A DNA stretch of 64,000 nucleotides from Parvularcula marina. Its GTDB lineage: Bacteria > Pseudomonadota > Alphaproteobacteria > Caulobacterales > Parvularculaceae. The DNA lies in assembly GCF_003399445.1 (NCBI RefSeq), contig NZ_QUQO01000001.1, forward strand, positions 2,725,001 to 2,789,000, written 5' to 3'. Both the position numbers and the translations under genes were made by a program. Positions 63,175-64,000 of this stretch are shown here, one piece after another (position 1 is the stretch's first letter; each line of letters opens with the position of its first letter). The notes under the pieces were generated by a model, which did no database searches, was not told the origin of the DNA, and saw only the letters and a program-made list of their open reading frames with translations.

Positions 63175-63514
63175 GACTACTAATGAAGCCATGGATCTTG
63201 TTTTTCACGCGCTCGCCCATGAAACGCGGCGCGAGATGCTGGACCATGTCAAAACCGCCCCTGGCCAGACGGTCGGCAAACTCGCGGCCCATTTCGATGT
63301 CAGCCGCATCACCATCCTCAACCACCTCAAAGTACTGGAGGAGGCGGGTCTGATCATCAGTGAAAAAGACGGCCGGTCGCGTCGGCTCTATCTCAATCTA
63401 GTGCCCATACAGATGATTTATGACCGCTGGACGGATGAATATAGCGGATATTGGGCGGGGCGACTGACATCCATCAAATATGCGGCGGAAAAGGCCGCCA
63501 AGGAGAGAGACTGA
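63173..63514 (+). CDS. ArsR-family (SdpR-like) transcriptional regulator
   Basis: 113 residues. Winged HTH ~10-85: FHALAHETRREMLDHVKTAP, VGKLAAHFDVSRITILNHLK, VLEEAGLIISEKDGRSRRLY. No metal-binding cysteines. It precedes by 2 bp a SRPBCC/AHSA1 gene, the usual pairing for this subfamily. No ribosome site stands before the ATG at 63173; the operator overlaps it, so the mRNA may be leaderless or the start may be ATG at 63191. Confidence 0.9.
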   Translation: MTTNEAMDLVFHALAHETRREMLDHVKTAPGQTVGKLAAHFDVSRITILNHLKVLEEAGLIISEKDGRSRRLYLNLVPIQMIYDRWTDEYSGYWAGRLTSIKYAAEKAAKERD

Positions 63515-63516
63515 AA

Positions 63517-64000
63517 ATGAGCGGCAATAATGAGGCTGAAAAGGCCGTCTACAAAGTGTTGATCAATGCACCGATCGACAAGGTGTGGTCGGAGCTGGTG
63601 AAGACGGACGAAGTGCTTCCGTTCTTCTTCGGGGCGGTGTGTCGGACAGAAGAGGGCCTGACCGTGGGGCAGCCGATGGCGATGGAAACGCCGAACGGGA
63701 AATACCGCAGTGTCGTTGGCAAGGTGCTCGAATTCACCCCGCCGCATCGCTATTCGCACACGCTGAAATTCACCAATTTCGAGGATGCGCCGTGTACGAT
63801 TGTCTATGACCTCAAAGAAGTTGAGGGCGGGGTTGAATTCACGCTTACGACCCTTGGGGCCATTCCTGGATCGAAAACGGCAAAGAGCATGGCGCAGGGC
63901 GGCAAGTTCATTGTCGAGACGTTCAAGTCAGTCGTCGAGACGGGCAAGCCCTCCTTCGGCACACGCATGATGCTCGGCATGATGGGAATGATGGGGCCGT
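63517..64000 (+). CDS. SRPBCC/AHSA1-family protein (runs off right edge)
   Basis: 161 codons visible, open to the window end. START/AHSA1 fold begins VYKVLINAPIDKVWSELVKT, then FFFGAVCRTEEGLTVGQPMA and VVGKVLEFTPPHRYSHTLKF, and IVYDLKEVEGGVEFTLTTLG. The C-terminal part (GGKFIVETFKSVVETGKPSF) then turns methionine-rich (MMLGMMGMMGP). It forms an operon with the ArsR regulator. Ligand unknown. Confidence 0.88.
   Translation, partial: MSGNNEAEKAVYKVLINAPIDKVWSELVKTDEVLPFFFGAVCRTEEGLTVGQPMAMETPNGKYRSVVGKVLEFTPPHRYSHTLKFTNFEDAPCTIVYDLKEVEGGVEFTLTTLGAIPGSKTAKSMAQGGKFIVETFKSVVETGKPSFGTRMMLGMMGMMGP

Overview
The window looks like a high-GC alphaproteobacterial chromosome, probably from a marine, stalked or EPS-forming group such as the Hyphomonadaceae, Parvularculaceae or Caulobacterales. 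This rests on gene content only (TonB-linked maltodextrin locus, NodT-type RND efflux, Wzx/Wzy-like EPS locus, alphaproteobacterial LacI and TetR regulators). No rRNA or marker gene is present to fix the taxon.

Layout: (1) 1-10852 is a starch/maltodextrin utilisation locus. It holds the N-terminal part of a TonB receptor, a LacI-family regulator, a cytoplasmic alpha-glucosidase and a secreted alpha-amylase on the minus strand. A divergent, stop/start-overlapping operon holds a GH97 enzyme, an MFS sugar carrier and a second secreted GH13 amylase. Together they would import, cut and transport alpha-glucans. (2) 11199-28991 is a two-partner secretion pair: a 5372-residue LktA/filamentous-haemagglutinin-like adhesin and its TpsB transporter. 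(3) 29017-35631 is a TetR repressor divergent from a complete RND efflux operon (adaptor, pump, outer-membrane lipoprotein), with a clear palindrome between them.

(4) 35668-46792 is an 11.1-kb integrated element inserted in the anticodon loop of a tRNA-Arg(CCT) gene. The two halves of the host tRNA lie at the two ends, and a 16-bp direct repeat marks the attachment core. The element encodes a tyrosine integrase, an AlpA-like HTH protein, a prim-pol/VirE-type primase-helicase followed by a GGTAACC iteron cluster (candidate origin), a TerS-like protein, an intact large terminase, several small coupled ORFs, a restriction endonuclease and N6-adenine methyltransferase pair, and an orphan gene. 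There are no portal, capsid or tail genes, so it resembles a phage satellite rather than a prophage. It also carries a complete tRNA-Arg(CCT), apparently replacing the host tRNA that it breaks. This is the most notable system in the window.

(5) 46909-57930 is an exopolysaccharide locus. On the minus strand are a Wza-like export protein, an outer-membrane barrel, an initiating sugar transferase, a GT2, an EpsG-like polymerase and a Wzc-like chain-length protein whose kinase motifs are degenerate. Divergent from it are a MurJ/MviN-like flippase and three sulfotransferases, which suggests a sulfated polysaccharide. (6) 57969-64000 holds the GTPase Der, a hairpin-rich spacer, a small membrane protein, a TSUP permease, a PRC-barrel protein, a GH35/DUF5597-like glycosidase, and an ArsR regulator whose candidate operator overlaps its start codon, followed by a truncated SRPBCC protein.
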